This document shows positions 35,545 to 47,342 of a stretch of 64,000 nt of DNA, in pieces. Location: contig JBCFYV010000219.1 of the NCBI GenBank assembly GCA_039000515.1, positions 1-64,000 of the forward strand, in the 5' to 3' direction. The first letter of the stretch is position 1. Each line of letters opens with the position of its first letter. This stretch comes from Timema cristinae (lineage: Eukaryota > Arthropoda > Insecta > Phasmatodea > Timematidae). Made by a program: the position numbers and the translations under genes. A model generated the notes under the pieces. It searched no databases. It saw only the letters and a list, made by a program, of their open reading frames with translations, and was not told the origin of the DNA.

Positions 35545-35700
35545 ATGACAAGACATCTTGTGAATGTGGGGAATGCCAGGCCTCCACCATGGTTCGGATT
35601 CCACGTTAAACTGTAGGTCCTACATTTCAGCTCACAATCACCCTACCATTACACATTAGCGTAAGTGCATATAACCAAAATGGGTAGTAAGACGCGGTGC

Positions 35701-35738
<38 letters not shown>
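35545..35738 (+). mobile_element. 5'-truncated SINE
   Basis: Starts at ATGACAAGACATCTTGTG within the SINE body and ends GACGCGGTGCTAATAAT with a long (AAT)n tail. Exact 10-bp duplications ATTACTAAAA flank it (35535-35544 and 35739-35748). It lacks the same internal segment as the copy at 54.4 kb, so both belong to one subfamily. It interrupts the last exon of the P-type transposase. Confidence 0.92.
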
Positions 35739-35740
<2 letters not shown>

Positions 35741-36280
35741 TACTAAAAGAAGTTAAATATGTCGTTCTGCTTTAGTTAATTCAGAAACTCAGGAGGGATT
35801 GTGTCATGAACTAGCAGGCCATTTGGTCAATTTGAAAACCAGAGGTAAACTGATCCATCCTAACATTCGCTTTCATCATATAATAAATTCGATAGAAACA
35901 GCTTTTAGTAAGAACTGTCATTCAATTACATGTTTTGAAGATACACTGGATTGTGTGTTAAATAATGGGCAGCTTTCTTTTCCATGTTTACTACACAAAG
36001 AGGAAATAATGATAGACATAGTACAATATTACATAATCATGAGAATGAGACAATAAACCTGGCAAAACTTTTCAAACCAAGAAAAGAAAAATAGACATTT
36101 AAAAGAATCGAGCAAATCAGTAAAGAGTTAATATTTGTTTTCAAACTCTTTGAAAATTATATGAAAACGTCTTTTTTAGCACTGTGTCTTGCTACTCTTT
36201 CTGAACATTCACACACAAACGCAAATGGGGTGATTTACATGAATGGAGATTTAAAAACATTAAGTAAAATTTAATAAATA

Positions 36281-36560
36281 CTGCCTCGAGTATTTATTTC
36301 ACTGACACCCCCATACATCTGGGATATTTTCCTTTCTCTTAAATATTTTATGTATACATTTTGAACCGATTGATTATATCAGCACAAGACTTATAAGGGT
36401 CATTCTCCCCTAGGGACAATTTATGTAAACAGTATTTTTTTATATATTTGTTAATTATTTTAACAAATATACTATTGTTTTAATATAATGAATATATAGC
36501 ACAGAAAATAAAAAAATGTACAAGTTATTACAGAAAAGATTATAAATAAAAAATATCATT
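36281..36560. other. AT-rich stretch
   Basis: Nothing recognised between the P-type gene and the motif-rich region of the next transposon. Confidence 0.35.
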
Positions 36561-36574
36561 TTTTATGGTGAAAT

Positions 36575-37407
36575 GTCACCTCCGTGGCATGTCACTACCC
36601 CCATGTAACTATCACTAGAGTTTGAGGCTTCCAAATTTATAACACTTTTTAAGAAGCCATTATAAATAAATGAGATGAAGTTTAATATAAAACAGTAATT
36701 CCAGGATGCAAATGTCATAATAATTGTACTGAATTTATTAACTAAGTAATCTAAATCTCAAGGAGTGTTCCTTGTTACAATGTCACCTCCATGGTCTGAA
36801 CAGAACTTCCTTAAAAATCCACTATATTGTGTAGTGAGGACAAAGGAGCCATGTGAGAGAAAGCCCTGAGTAGCCATCTTGTATTGTGTTTCATTTCAAT
36901 CCTACAGGTGGCTACATCCGTATCATGGTAAGGACGGCTTGAATAAGAACACAACTTACTTGAATTAATGATACTGCTTGAGTGAATGGTTTGGTCAGGA
37001 ACACCCGGCTATCGATAAGATTCTCGATAGACATTTAGAATGGGGCATGATGGGAAGCAGACAATTTATTACGTCACCACACATGGTAGCCAACCTACAT
37101 GGAAATACATTACACAGGTGAGTGTTTTGATTGTCTTATATATGAGTTATTTCCTTGTTATTGAAGAAAATTTTATTGATGTTCACCTCCATGGTGTTAT
37201 TAAATTGTTGTTCTTATATATATATAAATGGTTCTCTTTGAAGTGACATTTAATGATTTAACATTGAATGAAAGCCAAAACCATGTGGCTTAGTAATTTA
37301 TAGTTTAGGTTCTGTGTAGATAAAACCTTATATTTGTCACCTCCATGGTTGTCACTTCCATGTACTTAATCTAGCATGGAGGTGACAATATAATCATGGA
37401 GGTGATA
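36575..37407. repeat. Repeated (G)TCACCTCCATGG motifs
   Basis: Exact or near copies at 36575, 36591, 36782, 37183, 37336 and 37351 (plus orientation) and 37375 and 37395 (inverted). The last four lie within 75 bases in both orientations. They lie just upstream of a transposase gene and may be binding sites in its 5' end. Confidence 0.8.
37040..37120 (+). pseudogene. Possible 5' exon of DFxENY transposon 2
   Basis: ATG at 37040 opens a short frame (MGHDGKQTIYYVTTHG...) ending at ACACAG|GTGAGTG, a strong donor. A matching acceptor TTTTCAG lies at 37753, just before the next ATG. The exon is inferred only from splice signals; its protein is not recognised. Confidence 0.35.
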
Positions 37408-37753
37408 TAATTTCAAAATTAACAGTGGTAGTTATGTGATTTCAAGGTTTAAAAAGTTTGTTATCTCTCCATCATGGACATAATCAATGTGTAAGAAATA
37501 TTTCAAAATTAATTCTATCAAAAACAGTTTGTTCACTAAATGTAAACAATTACAAGTTTTGTGTGTGGATATTATTTTCTTCCTGCATAACTTTTTCGAG
37601 AATGGAAAATTTATATTGTGATGTTTTAATATAGGGGACCCCATGAACAATAGGAATGGACTTGGTATAAAAATCTGAAGTTTAAATCATTACAATTATA
37701 ATGTAAATTACATTAACTTTATACAAAAAATATTCATATTAATTTGTTTTCAG

Positions 37754-40010
37754 AAATAAACATGGCAAGAAAAAAAACTTCTGATAAGAATTTAGTAGAT
37801 GTTAAAAAAAAAAAAAAAAGAGATGCAGAAATGGAGTGTAGAAATAAGATAGATCCAGTACGTTATGAAGAATTCAAAAGAAAGGAACGAGAGAGATATA
37901 ATAAAAGAAAGAAAGAGGGGAAAATAAAATTAATCTCAGATTTAAGTGAAAGAGGTAAGAGACAACAAATAAAAAAATGGGTTGAAAGGACGACAAGACA
38001 TAGAAAGAGGCAGAAGCCTGATAGTGAACTTAATATAATTTTAGTGTGTGGCACTCCGTCATTAAGTGGCACAGAATCAAGAGAAGTCACTGTTTCTGCT
38101 TCTGGGTCTAGCAAGGGCATACTAGGGAGGGCTGGCTCAAGTAGAAAGAATGCAGGCCATAAAAGGGTTTTAAGGATCAGATCACAGGCTCACTGAAAGT
38201 TAAAAGAACTTGAAGGAAAGCTCAAAAGGCTTTCAAAAAGTGCAGCTAAGTATAAGGCAAAGTACTACAGATTACGCAAACAAAAGGGAATAATGAAAGT
38301 CCATGAACAAAAGTTAGAGAATTCTTAAAGGGTGAGAAAGTGTCTACCAAAGTAGTGAAACGTTTGCAGTTCTGAGAAGCACTTACGCAGATAGCCTACA
38401 ATTACAATGCAAATAAAGATTCAAAAGCTCGTCAGGTTTTTGCTAGAGTTCTAAGTAGCAAAATTATCAAAAATACAGGCTTCTTTCTCACACCAAGGAG
38501 TTTCTTTCACATAAGCGCCACAAAAAGAATGAAGGGAAGAAAATAAAGTCTGTTTTTGTAAAGCAAAAGTATGACACTGAAATTTCATTGCACTTGAAAA
38601 ATGATGTTGAATTTTTTGAGAAGGATGAAGTTAGTAGAATAGAACCAGGAAAGAAGGATGTTATAACAAGAAACAAAATTAAAAAACAGAGAAGAATAAT
38701 GAACAATAGTTTAAGGGTGCTACACAAACAGTTCAATGAATTACATACTTACAATATTGCTTACTCTACATTCTGCTTCCTGCATCCATTTTGGGTCCTT
38801 TCACCTAATATCCATGAGCGGGATACTTGTCTCTGTACAAAACATGAAAACTTTGACATGATTTTTGAACCTCTGAAGCACCTCAACATTATTGAGTACA
38901 AGAGACCAGATGATTTGATTAAAGTATTAATCTGCAATTAGAAACCCAGCAGCGAACAATGTGTGGAAAGGAAATGTGATGATTGTAAGGATAATCAGGT
39001 AGTAGCAAAGGAGTTTGAAGATAAAGAAACAACATACCAGCAGTGGTCAAGGAAGAAAGAGAAGATTTGTGTTAAACGAAAAGAAATACAATAGGTTTTG
39101 AAGGAAACTGTCTCTACAAATATGAAACAATTGTTTAACCTGCTTGTTGATGCATTGCCTAGTTATATGGGGCACATTTCTAACATCAATCATCAGTATA
39201 AAGCAATTGTTGACTTAAAGCAGAACCTCAAATGTACTGATGTTCTTATCCATATTGATTTTGCTGAAAATTATGTGTGTAAATATGGAAAGGAAATACA
39301 AAGCATGCACTTTGGTGGATCTCACCAACAAGTCACACTACACACATGCGTTTTTTACTACAGAGGCAATGACTCGTTTGATATGAAGGTGCTACCAGTT
39401 TGTACCCTATCAAACAGCCTGAGACATGATCCCAGGTCGATCTGTGCATACCTTAAGCCAGTACTACTCAAACATATTTCCAGTTTTGTGCGGCCTATTG
39501 TAAACATCCACTTCATAAGCGATTCCTCGTCAACTCAGTACAGAAAAAAAAGATGTTCCTGGTACCTGAACCAATTTACCCAATAAACACTAACCTGGAA
39601 CTACAGTGAGAGTGGGCACAGAAAGGACGCTCCAGATGGAGTGGGTGCCACTCTAAAGAGAACAGCGGACCAGCTGGTGGCTGAAGGCAAGGATTTGGAC
39701 TGCTATGAGACCTTAATTGAACAGCTGAGGGAAATATCTAATATAAATATATTCACAGTAATACCTAATGACATCACAGAGTTCGATGAAATGCTACCAA
39801 ATCAAATATCGGGGTTCAATAGAACAATGATGACCCATCAAGTTTCTTGGAGCAGGAAACAAAACCAAGTACTGCACCTGAGACGTCTTAGTTGCTTCCA
39901 TTTCTTACCAAACGAGAAGTGTGCACATTACCATATTGGTGATTACTGCCCAGGGAAAGCTGCACCCTCAATTGAAACTGTTGTATGTATCCTTTATTGG
40001 TTTTAATCAT
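37754..40010 (+). pseudogene. DFxENY-family transposase 2 (broken)
   Basis: Pieces in order: 37763-38196, a very basic region with RKERERYNKRKKEGK; 38588-38941 with FFEKDEVSRIEPGKKD and a CLCTKHEN Cys motif; 39098-39586 with HIDFAENYVCKYGKEIQS, QQVTLHTCVFYY and FISDSSSTQYRKK; 39641-40006 with GATLKRTADQL and NEKCAHYHIGDYCPG. The order SRxxPGKKD, C-rich, DFxENY, QxTLHT/P, SDxxxxQYxN, DGxGxTxKR is shared with the minus-strand gene at 58.8-61.0 kb, so both are one family. I recall similar uncharacterised multi-copy proteins in insects and cnidarians. The repeated Asp motifs suggest a DDE-type nuclease fold (inference). LINE D and a LINE tail inserted right after the end. Confidence 0.7.
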
Positions 40011-40028
40011 AAAACTTTTGGACCATTT

Positions 40029-40098
40029 TATTATTATTATTATTATTGTTTAACGGCCCATCGACACATCGAGGTCATTAGGGCCTTGAAATATATTA
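40029..40098 (-). mobile_element. Isolated LINE 3' tail (about 70 bp)
   Basis: The TAA tail plus the last ~55 bases of the I-clade LINE (to AAATATATTAAA), directly followed by the complete 3' end of LINE D. It carries CATCGAGG where D has CATCTAGG, as in copy B, so it is a separate severely truncated insertion or the remains of one. Confidence 0.85.
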
Positions 40099-40100
40099 AA

Positions 40101-43100
40101 ATTATTATTATTGTTTAACGGCCCATCGACACATCTAGGTCATTAGGGCCTTGAAATATATTAAAAACATAATAAAATCCCCATAGGGGAAAGAGATACA
40201 ACATTCACCATCTGAGACACTCAATAGGAGTGCTCAAATGGGCTCTTGGTATAAATTAAGTGATACACCTGCTAAAAGAAAAAAAACAGTGTATCACTCC
40301 AATAAAAAGACAAAACAAACATATTAAAATATAACACGTTAAAAAGACAAAACATGTTAAAATGATAATACGTTAAAAAGACAAAACAACATGTTAAATT
40401 GTAATAAAACTGTTAAAAAGATCTCAATATGAGATAATATCCAAAAGAGCCACTTTATAAAAGTGACTCAAATGGCATTAAAAAGATCCGCCTGGCGTAT
40501 AAAACGGAGTAAACAAATAACTCCATCCGCACTATCGTGTAATAAAAAACGTAAGTCACCTTTAAAATTAAGAGCCAGACGGATAGGGGCTAGTTTGCGA
40601 CACTCGACCAAAATGTGATGCACACTAAGGGGAGTATCACAAAACTCACACACTGGAGGTGGATCCCCTCTTAGTAAAAAACTATGGGTCAATGAAGTAT
40701 GCCCGACGCGGAGTCTCGTCACGATGACCTCCTCTCTTCTAGACTTTCGTATAGAAGAAGGCCACCGCGACACACCGTCTCTGATAGACCGCAGCTTGTT
40801 CTGAGCAGGGGTCGAGACCCACTGCTCGTGCCAGGTGCGTAAGACTCCACGCCGAACATAACCCTTTAGATCTAAAAACATAACACCCAGACTCGCCTTC
40901 GGAGGCAGGCGTGCTGCCTCCTTGGCTGCCTGGTCCGCCAGTTCATTTCTTGGAAGACCAGCGTGACCAGGAATCCAGCAAAAGAAGAGCCGGGTGCTTA
41001 ATGAATCAATTTTAAAAATTTGCTCATGTATCATCTGCACGAGGGGATTCCAGGAGTAGAGTGTGGACAATGCCAACAGAGCACTCATGGAATCCGTGCA
41101 GATGAGGACAGAACGGTGACTACTTCGGTAAACAAAACACAAAGATTTAAAAATGGCATATAATTCAGCCGTAAAAACACTGGTTTCTTTAGGTAAACCA
41201 AATTTAAAATTGGATGCTTCCACAACAAAAGCACATCCCACGGAGGCTCCAGATTTAGAGCCGTCAGTGTAGATGCGCTCAAATCCGTGAAAGCGAGTGG
41301 AGAGGAGCTCATTAAAGGTCCTCTCATATACAAAGTTTGGGGTGGTCGCTTTAGGGAACTTGGCAAGATCAAAATAACATTGAGGTAGGCGTATCTTCCA
41401 GGGAGAAACTCGACCTGGGGATGTGGGGATAGCCTTTGGCAGCACTATCCCACACGTGTCGAAAACCGATAGCATCCTGATCCCAACCGGCCTTGTACTA
41501 CGCCATTTGGTTTCATACAAGACACAGTTAGGGGGATGAAAAACAGGGCGGTAGGCAACATGCTCTGGCATGCAGTGCAGTTTGGACACGTAAGATGCCA
41601 GGAGGTAAGACCGCCGGTAAGAAAGAGGGGGCTCACCGGCGTCGGCACAGATGCTGACGACTGGACTGGTACAAAAGGCACCAGTAGCCAGTCGAATGCC
41701 AGCATGGTGGACACTATCTAGCATATTTAACGCCGAGGATCTAGCTGAGCCATAAACAAAGCTCCCGTAATCTAGTTTAGATCTGACCAGGGCCCTATAC
41801 AGGCGCATCAAAGTTTCCCTATCAGCACCCCAGGACCGGCCGCTAACCACTTTGAGCAAATTCAATGCCTTGATACACCTCGCATTCAGGTCTTTGATTA
41901 GGGGGATCCAAGTTAGTTTAAAATCAAATAAAAGTCCCAGGAACATAACGCTCTCCGAGACTGGTAAAACAACGTGGTTCATTAAAATACTGGGGGCTGG
42001 CTGTATTCCGCGTGTTCGATGAAAGTGGACAACCGTCGTCTTGGCTGCAGAGAAGCCAAAGCCATTACGCGATGCCCACGATCCAAGATTGTTGACAGAG
42101 AGCTGTATCTGCCGTTCAGCCCTGTGGAGACTTGACGAACTGCAATAAATGCGTAGTCATCCACAAAGAGGCATGACCGTAAAGGAATGCGCACATTGTC
42201 AACAATGCTATTTATTGCAATAGCGAACAACGTACAGCTCAGAATACTACCCTGAGGCACCCCAGTTTCTTGAATAAAATCATCGGATAAGGTGTTATTC
42301 AACCTTACCCGGAAGTGTCTATCTGACATAAAATTAGATATAAAAATTGGAAGGTTCCCTCGAAACCCCCAATTAAAAAGTGTTTTCAATATGCCGTACC
42401 ACCAGGTGGTATCGTACGCTTTCTCCAGATCGAAGAAGACAGCCAGAAGTTGCTGCTTATGGAGAAAAGCGTCACGAATAAGCGTCTCTAGACAGACAAG
42501 GTGATCCACCATGGATCGGTTACGGCGAAAACCACATTGAATATTAGATAGCAGATTGCGGGATTCTAAATACCATATAAGTCGCTTATTAATTATTTTT
42601 TCCAATATTTTACATACACAACTAGTTAAAGCTATCGGTCTATAGCTAGTTGGCTCTAATTTATCTTTGCCACTTTTATATATAGGTATAATGGTTGCTT
42701 GCCTCCATAGTGAGTGGAACGTCTGAGATTCCCAAACACTATTATAGAGGTCTAAAAGAAGTGCCTGTCCGGCAGGGGGCAGCTGACGCAACATTTCATA
42801 ATGAATGTCGTCTGGACCAGATGCTGTCCTGCCGGCCTGGGACAGGGCGTAGGTCAGTTCATCTTTGGTAAAGGGGGAGTTATAAACCTCCCCCGACTTT
42901 GGCCAAAATCAATAGCATGGCGCTCGATGTTCCGCTTATAAACTGCGAACTCGTTAGTGTAGCTCGCAGTGCTAGAAATAGCGGCGAACATCGAGCCCAA
43001 TACATTAACGACCTCCTCAGGGGAGGAGACACGTGAACCGTTAGACATGAGGGCAGGTATATTGTTATTGGAATTGTTGCTATTATGTAATTTACGGATA

Positions 43101-43611
43101 TTATCCCAAACCTTAGTTGTGGGAGTGGATATTGTAAGGGTTGAAATAAATTTTCTCCAAGAATCTCTTCTGTTTTCACGAATGACACGGCGAGCTCGAG
43201 CACGTAGAATCCGGAATGACTCCAGGTTCTCCAAAGTAGGACGTCGGTGAAAAAGACGTAGGGCCCTTCGACGGTCAGAAATAGCCAACCGACACTCCTC
43301 GCTCCACCAGGGAACGGGATGGTGACGCGGATTTGGTGAGGATTTAGGGATGGAGGCCCTCGCCGCCGCGATGACCGTCGAAGTAAAATACTCAGTCTTA
43401 ACATCGACGTCAGGGGAAGGGGATTCGTGGAAAACGGCGAGCTCACGGAATTTATCCCAGTCGGCACGTTTAATCACCCATTGGGGAACTCGTGCTGTAC
43501 TTGGGGAATCTTGGAGTGGGGAAAGCAGTATAGGGAAGTGATCGCTTCCACATAGGTCCGTATGGACATCCCAAAGGAAGAGGGCAGCGATACCTGGGCT
43601 ACATAAAGTTA
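40101..43611 (-). mobile_element. LINE D: 5'-truncated I-clade LINE
   Basis: Complete 3' end, ORF2 back to the endonuclease domain, then a sudden loss of similarity at ATACCTGGGCTACATAAAG (about 43611). 5' truncation is usual for LINE insertions. It lacks ORF1 and the 5' UTR. The flanking duplication could not be fixed because of the TAA-rich left side. Sense to EME1. Confidence 0.9.
40468..43540 (-). pseudogene. LINE D ORF2 fragment (broken)
   Basis: Pieces: 43477-42854 (linker after the endonuclease, FTSTVIAAARAS intact), 42794-41982 (RT with YRPIALTS, FFDLEKAYDTTW, GVPQGS and FVDDYAF) and 41982-40468 (thumb, RNase H with YTDGSKSG, AELYAI, CTDSMSAL, GHAGLPRNELADQAA, and the CEFCDTPLSVHHILVEC zinc motif). 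A frameshift falls right after the FVDDYA motif (near 42150). Another loses a base near 42890. Confidence 0.88.
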
Positions 43612-44280
43612 TCCTATTAGATAAAAATAGATATCAAATTGAAGGATATGAATAAGATAGAAATTGGTTATTAATATAAATTATATTGACAATATCAATT
43701 AAGTATAATTTTCATAAAGAGTCAATGGACTGAGTGGGAAAGTTGTTGTTAAAACAAGAAACAAAAATCAATTAGAATCAATAATTGTGAGTGAAAATAG
43801 ATATGTATTGAGAAAAGTTTAATTAGGTTAAAAAGTAATAATTGAACCTTTACAAACACATTAAAAATGTGAGTCAAAAAGCACATATATAACAAAACAA
43901 TAAAACATATTAAAATACATGTATTATAGACATTAGTCAAAATAAAATAAGGTGTATAATATTGATGACAAGATAATTATGATTAGAAAAGAATTAATAA
44001 AGTTCCATTGAGAATTGAGCCTATACTTTGCTTAAAAGTTATTAAATTGGTTTGTTCTAAAAATTTCAGGATTTTATGTAGTTACAATTTAACAAACCAT
44101 AAATATATTAAGACAAGTGTTGAAACATGGGATATTATAGATGAAACTTATAATACAGTGTAATAAGATAAAGGGCAAATGACAAAAAATTGGAATATTA
44201 TAAATACAAAAAAGGTTAATATAAGTTGAGATCTATCCTTAACTGAGAGTTTTTGAATTCCCTTGTTCCTTGTAAATTAG
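43612..44280. other. AT-rich stretch
   Basis: Very AT-rich, no gene. It may be part of the Penelope-related unit that follows, but nothing shows this directly. Confidence 0.35.
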
Positions 44281-44287
44281 GAGTGAA

Positions 44288-44350
44288 TTAATCACAAGTC
44301 CGACATGTTTCGGCGCTCGATAGGCACCATCCTCAGGTCTAAATAAGAAG
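44288..44350 (-). ncRNA. Hammerhead-ribozyme-like motif of a Penelope element
   Basis: On the minus strand: CTGAGGA (44336-44330, fits CUGANGA), a 5-bp stem II GGTGC/GCGCC with loop CTATCGA, then GAAAC (from 44311), a minimal stem III and GTC (44304-44302). This is the arrangement described for Penelope-like element hammerheads, and the sequence CGCCGAAACATGTCGG is typical of them. Stem I pairs poorly, so activity is doubtful. Confidence 0.55.
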
Positions 44351-45760
44351 AAAAAATTAACGTAAGTTAAGGTCCAAATAATCAATGTAGGCCAATATAA
44401 AAAACAAATGTAAAATTAAATTGTATAACAAAGTGAATATGAGATCTATATTAGCGGAAATGATATTTCATAATTACCATAAATGAATCCTGAAATGAGT
44501 TCTTTCCACGAAGAATAGAATAGAACTGAATTAATTAAAAAGATAATGTGCAAATGTAAACACAGAAGTCTTTTCTAGAAAGTCATGGATTATGAAAGGT
44601 AAAAGAAAAAGGGGTAGAAAATTGAACTAAGTATAATGTAGCACGAACTAAAGATAGATAGATATAAAATTGAACCATGGCAAACTAGGTTGATGAAAAA
44701 TGAATGAAAAGGGGGGCAAAGGAAGAGAAAAGAGTAGATAATTATAAAAAAAGATAGAGAAAGGTTCAAAGCTCTTCTTGACACTGGCCCGAACAGGTCG
44801 TTAACTACGATGGAAGGAAGGGCTGGAGCAAGCAGGAATAGATTTTAATTTGGTGTGTTGTGGAAGTTTACTGAGAGTGTCAATAAGAGTCTGGTTCTCG
44901 AAGTTGGTCTGCTCACCAGACATTTATTATTTTATATAGCTTACTTTGTTTTGGGTCATGGAGTATTGACCTATAATGTAAATTGTTAAATCATTGAGTC
45001 AACACAATGGAGATATTTGTTTGATGATAGTTAATGTAATATGTAGAACAGACCATATGTTAGCGTCTTGGGTGATATAACAATTTTTAACTTTAAGAGA
45101 AAACAGGTCTAACTCGAGAAGAGTTATGGAGGAGTTACGTTTAAATGAATTATATTTCATACTATTGTCCAGGGCATAGAGGCATATATTAATAGTATGG
45201 AAATGTCTAGAATGTCATTGGTAGTTATTACCTATAGTGTTGTAACCATTAGACGTTACATTCTCAAATTAAAGTAAACTATTTTTTTGGCTAGGCAACT
45301 TTGTGCGTTTGATTCTCAGCGTCATGGATTATATCCATGAATTATCCTTGTAACTAATGTAAACTTTGAATTGAAGTAATTAGAAGGACACGAGATATCA
45401 CATTGTATTTTTATACAGTTAAAGCCTATACCTTTATTTATGGATATCAACAGGCTTATTTATATTTGTACCCGTTTGTGAGTAACTATTTATGAAAGAC
45501 CTCAAGTCATGTTATTAGGTAATGTAAATTGAGAGATGTGTTTGGGTAGTAGTTCTACCAGATACCTGAAAGACGGTACATTATATGATGCGATGTTTTC
45601 TTTTACAGTAGTAGCTATTGGAAAGTTTTTGAATTAAGGCCATATATTCCTTTGTCTGTTTCTGCTTTGAGCAAATTAAAATATACATGATTTAAAACTA
45701 TGCTATTTTATCTGTTGTCATTTATAAAATGTACGTTACGTCCTCCCTATCCTGTAGTTT
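44351..45760. other. AT-rich stretch, unassigned
   Basis: No gene recognised. A GC-richer patch at about 44765-44900 may be Penelope-derived. The rest gives no signal. Confidence 0.35.
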
Positions 45761-45879
45761 TAGGGACCTTACCTATAGGATCAGCGGAGGGTGTAGCACA
45801 GCCGTACCAGCAATATTCTCAAAAAACCACCAGTCCTTATGTATAGACAGCCTCCATCACTTAGAAATTTTCTGGCACA

Positions 45880-46340
45880 CCCTAAGCTAAAAATTTAATG
45901 ACACAACCTTCATTCAACCACAACATGGCTCTCAGCCCTGTAACAAAACAGCTTGCAAAACCTGCCAAATACATAATCTAGCAGCCACTTTCTCTAGCAA
46001 CATCACCAACTCCATATATACCATCAAAGGTAGTCACACATGTGAGTCCAGTAACCTAATTTACCAACTAGATTGCAAAAATGGACTGCACAATATGTTG
46101 GCCTCACCACTGAACCTCTCTGTAAACGAATGAATGGACACAGCCATGACACAAAAATCAAGAATCCAGAAAAACCAGTTTCAGCACACGCCATCACTCA
46201 TAACCTCAACTTTGAGGACTGCTACACTGTCAAGGTGTTAAAATCATTTAACAAGACACAATGTAATATGTCTCAGTTAAGAAGATGGGAACTGGCACAT
46301 CAATGGATCACAAAGTCTAGAAAACCACACAACTGAAATA
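45880..46340 (+). pseudogene. Penelope-like element GIY-YIG endonuclease remnant
   Basis: Reads KTACKTCQIHNLA, then HTCESSNLIYQLDCKK, then QYVGLTTEPLCKRMNGHSHD and AHAITHNLNFEDCYTVKVL. This is the C-terminal endonuclease of Penelope-like elements: a Cys pair before the fold, a GIY-YIG core in the modified IY-YVG form, and the RMNxH block with the catalytic Arg. There is one frameshift near 46070. The upstream RT is absent. This domain nicks target DNA for the element. It is in opposite orientation to the hammerhead-like motif at 44.3 kb. Confidence 0.82.
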
Positions 46341-46839
46341 TTCGCTAATTTCAACCCAGAGGCTACACCAGCACCACCTATAGGTCCCACATGACTTCTT
46401 TGGTGCTGACTGACAGTTCACAGCTGACAGCTCTGAAAAGTTACTAGACCAAATTATATATCCCTCCGCCGAACCATATGATCTGCAAAAACATGTGTTT
46501 AACAGCTGTCACTTCTGACAGTTAAATTTTAGATCTATCCAAGAAACCTATATGACTGTTTAATTCATTTTCTATATATTATTGAGCTGATATGTTGATG
46601 TAAGGCCTAGTATTAATTATTAATTTTTTCAAGAATATAAATTTAAAAAAAATTAGCATTTAATCCCGTATTAGTTTTTATTGTAATGAATAAATAATTT
46701 TTAATAAAAAAGAATCAACTTTTTTTTGTTAATATTAATATTATTAACAACATTATGAATGTGAAAAATCTGAATGTCTATTACTACACATAGAAGAAAA
46801 AAACAGTCATAAACCTTTTTAACGGTATTACAACATATT
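46341..46839. other. Sequence after the Penelope endonuclease
   Basis: Probably the element's 3' region at first, then AT-rich DNA without recognisable features. Confidence 0.35.
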
Positions 46840-47111
46840 GGTGACCTGGCGGTCTAGGGTTAAATTGTCAGACTTCTGTGCTGGGGTCCAGGGTTCATTC
46901 CTCTGTCCCGGCACAAATTTATCTGATTGCCAAACCCTTCCTTCACCTCTGACAAGACGATATTAATCACAACTTGTGAATGTGGAGAATGCCAGGCCTC
47001 CACCATGGTTCGGATCCCACGTTAAACTGTAGGTCCTCCATTTCATCTCACAATCACCCTATCATTACACATTAGCGTAAGTGTGTACAACCCGAATGTA
47101 TAGTAAGAAGC

Positions 47112-47169
<58 letters not shown>

Positions 47170-47186
47170 TTATAATAATAATAATA
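46840..47186 (+). mobile_element. tRNA-Glu-like SINE, full length
   Basis: Starts GGTGACCTGGCGGTCTAGGG (A box) with B box GGGTTCATTCC, then the body GAATGCCAGGCCTCCACC and the TAAGAAGCGGTAATAAT end with a (AAT)n tail of about 70 bases. It keeps the segment ATATTAATCACAACTTG, which the 35.5- and 54.4-kb copies lack. Confidence 0.9.
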
Positions 47187-47342
47187 TGTATAAGAAAACT
47201 TTCTAAATTAGTTTAAAGTAAGGAGTGGTAATAAACTTAGAACTTAGATAAAAAACTCTAGAATAGCTTTTACAAAATATATAGCTTTCCAATTTAATGA
47301 GTTGGATATTTTTAAAATTGGTATATGAATTAAGTGACTTTT

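Larger units (their letters stand above)
32287..36280 (+). pseudogene. P-element/THAP9-type transposase gene with introns
   Basis: Exon-like blocks: 32287-33113 (SPSAYKFV, LPLPCICTIRRYF, LMRDEISLRES, then VDTIVTDAAS and a region like HLIKCVHSRLAS), 33316-33474 (KLSNAHVNLTKTNKMRVRLA), 34159-34332 (VFSNSVATGLEFY), 34536-34740 (EQFLTKVTADGLRVT, YVLTAKMHQDPLE) and 35182 onward (NFFGMIRQAAGSNDHP, VPIVDCIVYYVIGHLCR). The motifs and their order match THAP9/P-element transposases: the MRDE block of the RNase H-like fold and the QDPLE-FFG-IR-GxNDHP block. Introns at 33114, 34333 and 34741 have GT donors and AG acceptors; at 33475 the donor is AT. Frameshifts (e.g. near 32600) and a SINE insertion show that it is dead. 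Antisense to EME1. Confidence 0.85.

Noticed and set aside
35701..35740. CRISPR or regulatory repeat from the (AAT)n and (ATT)n runs at several sites
   Set aside because: These are the tails of SINEs and LINEs; there is no spacer structure.
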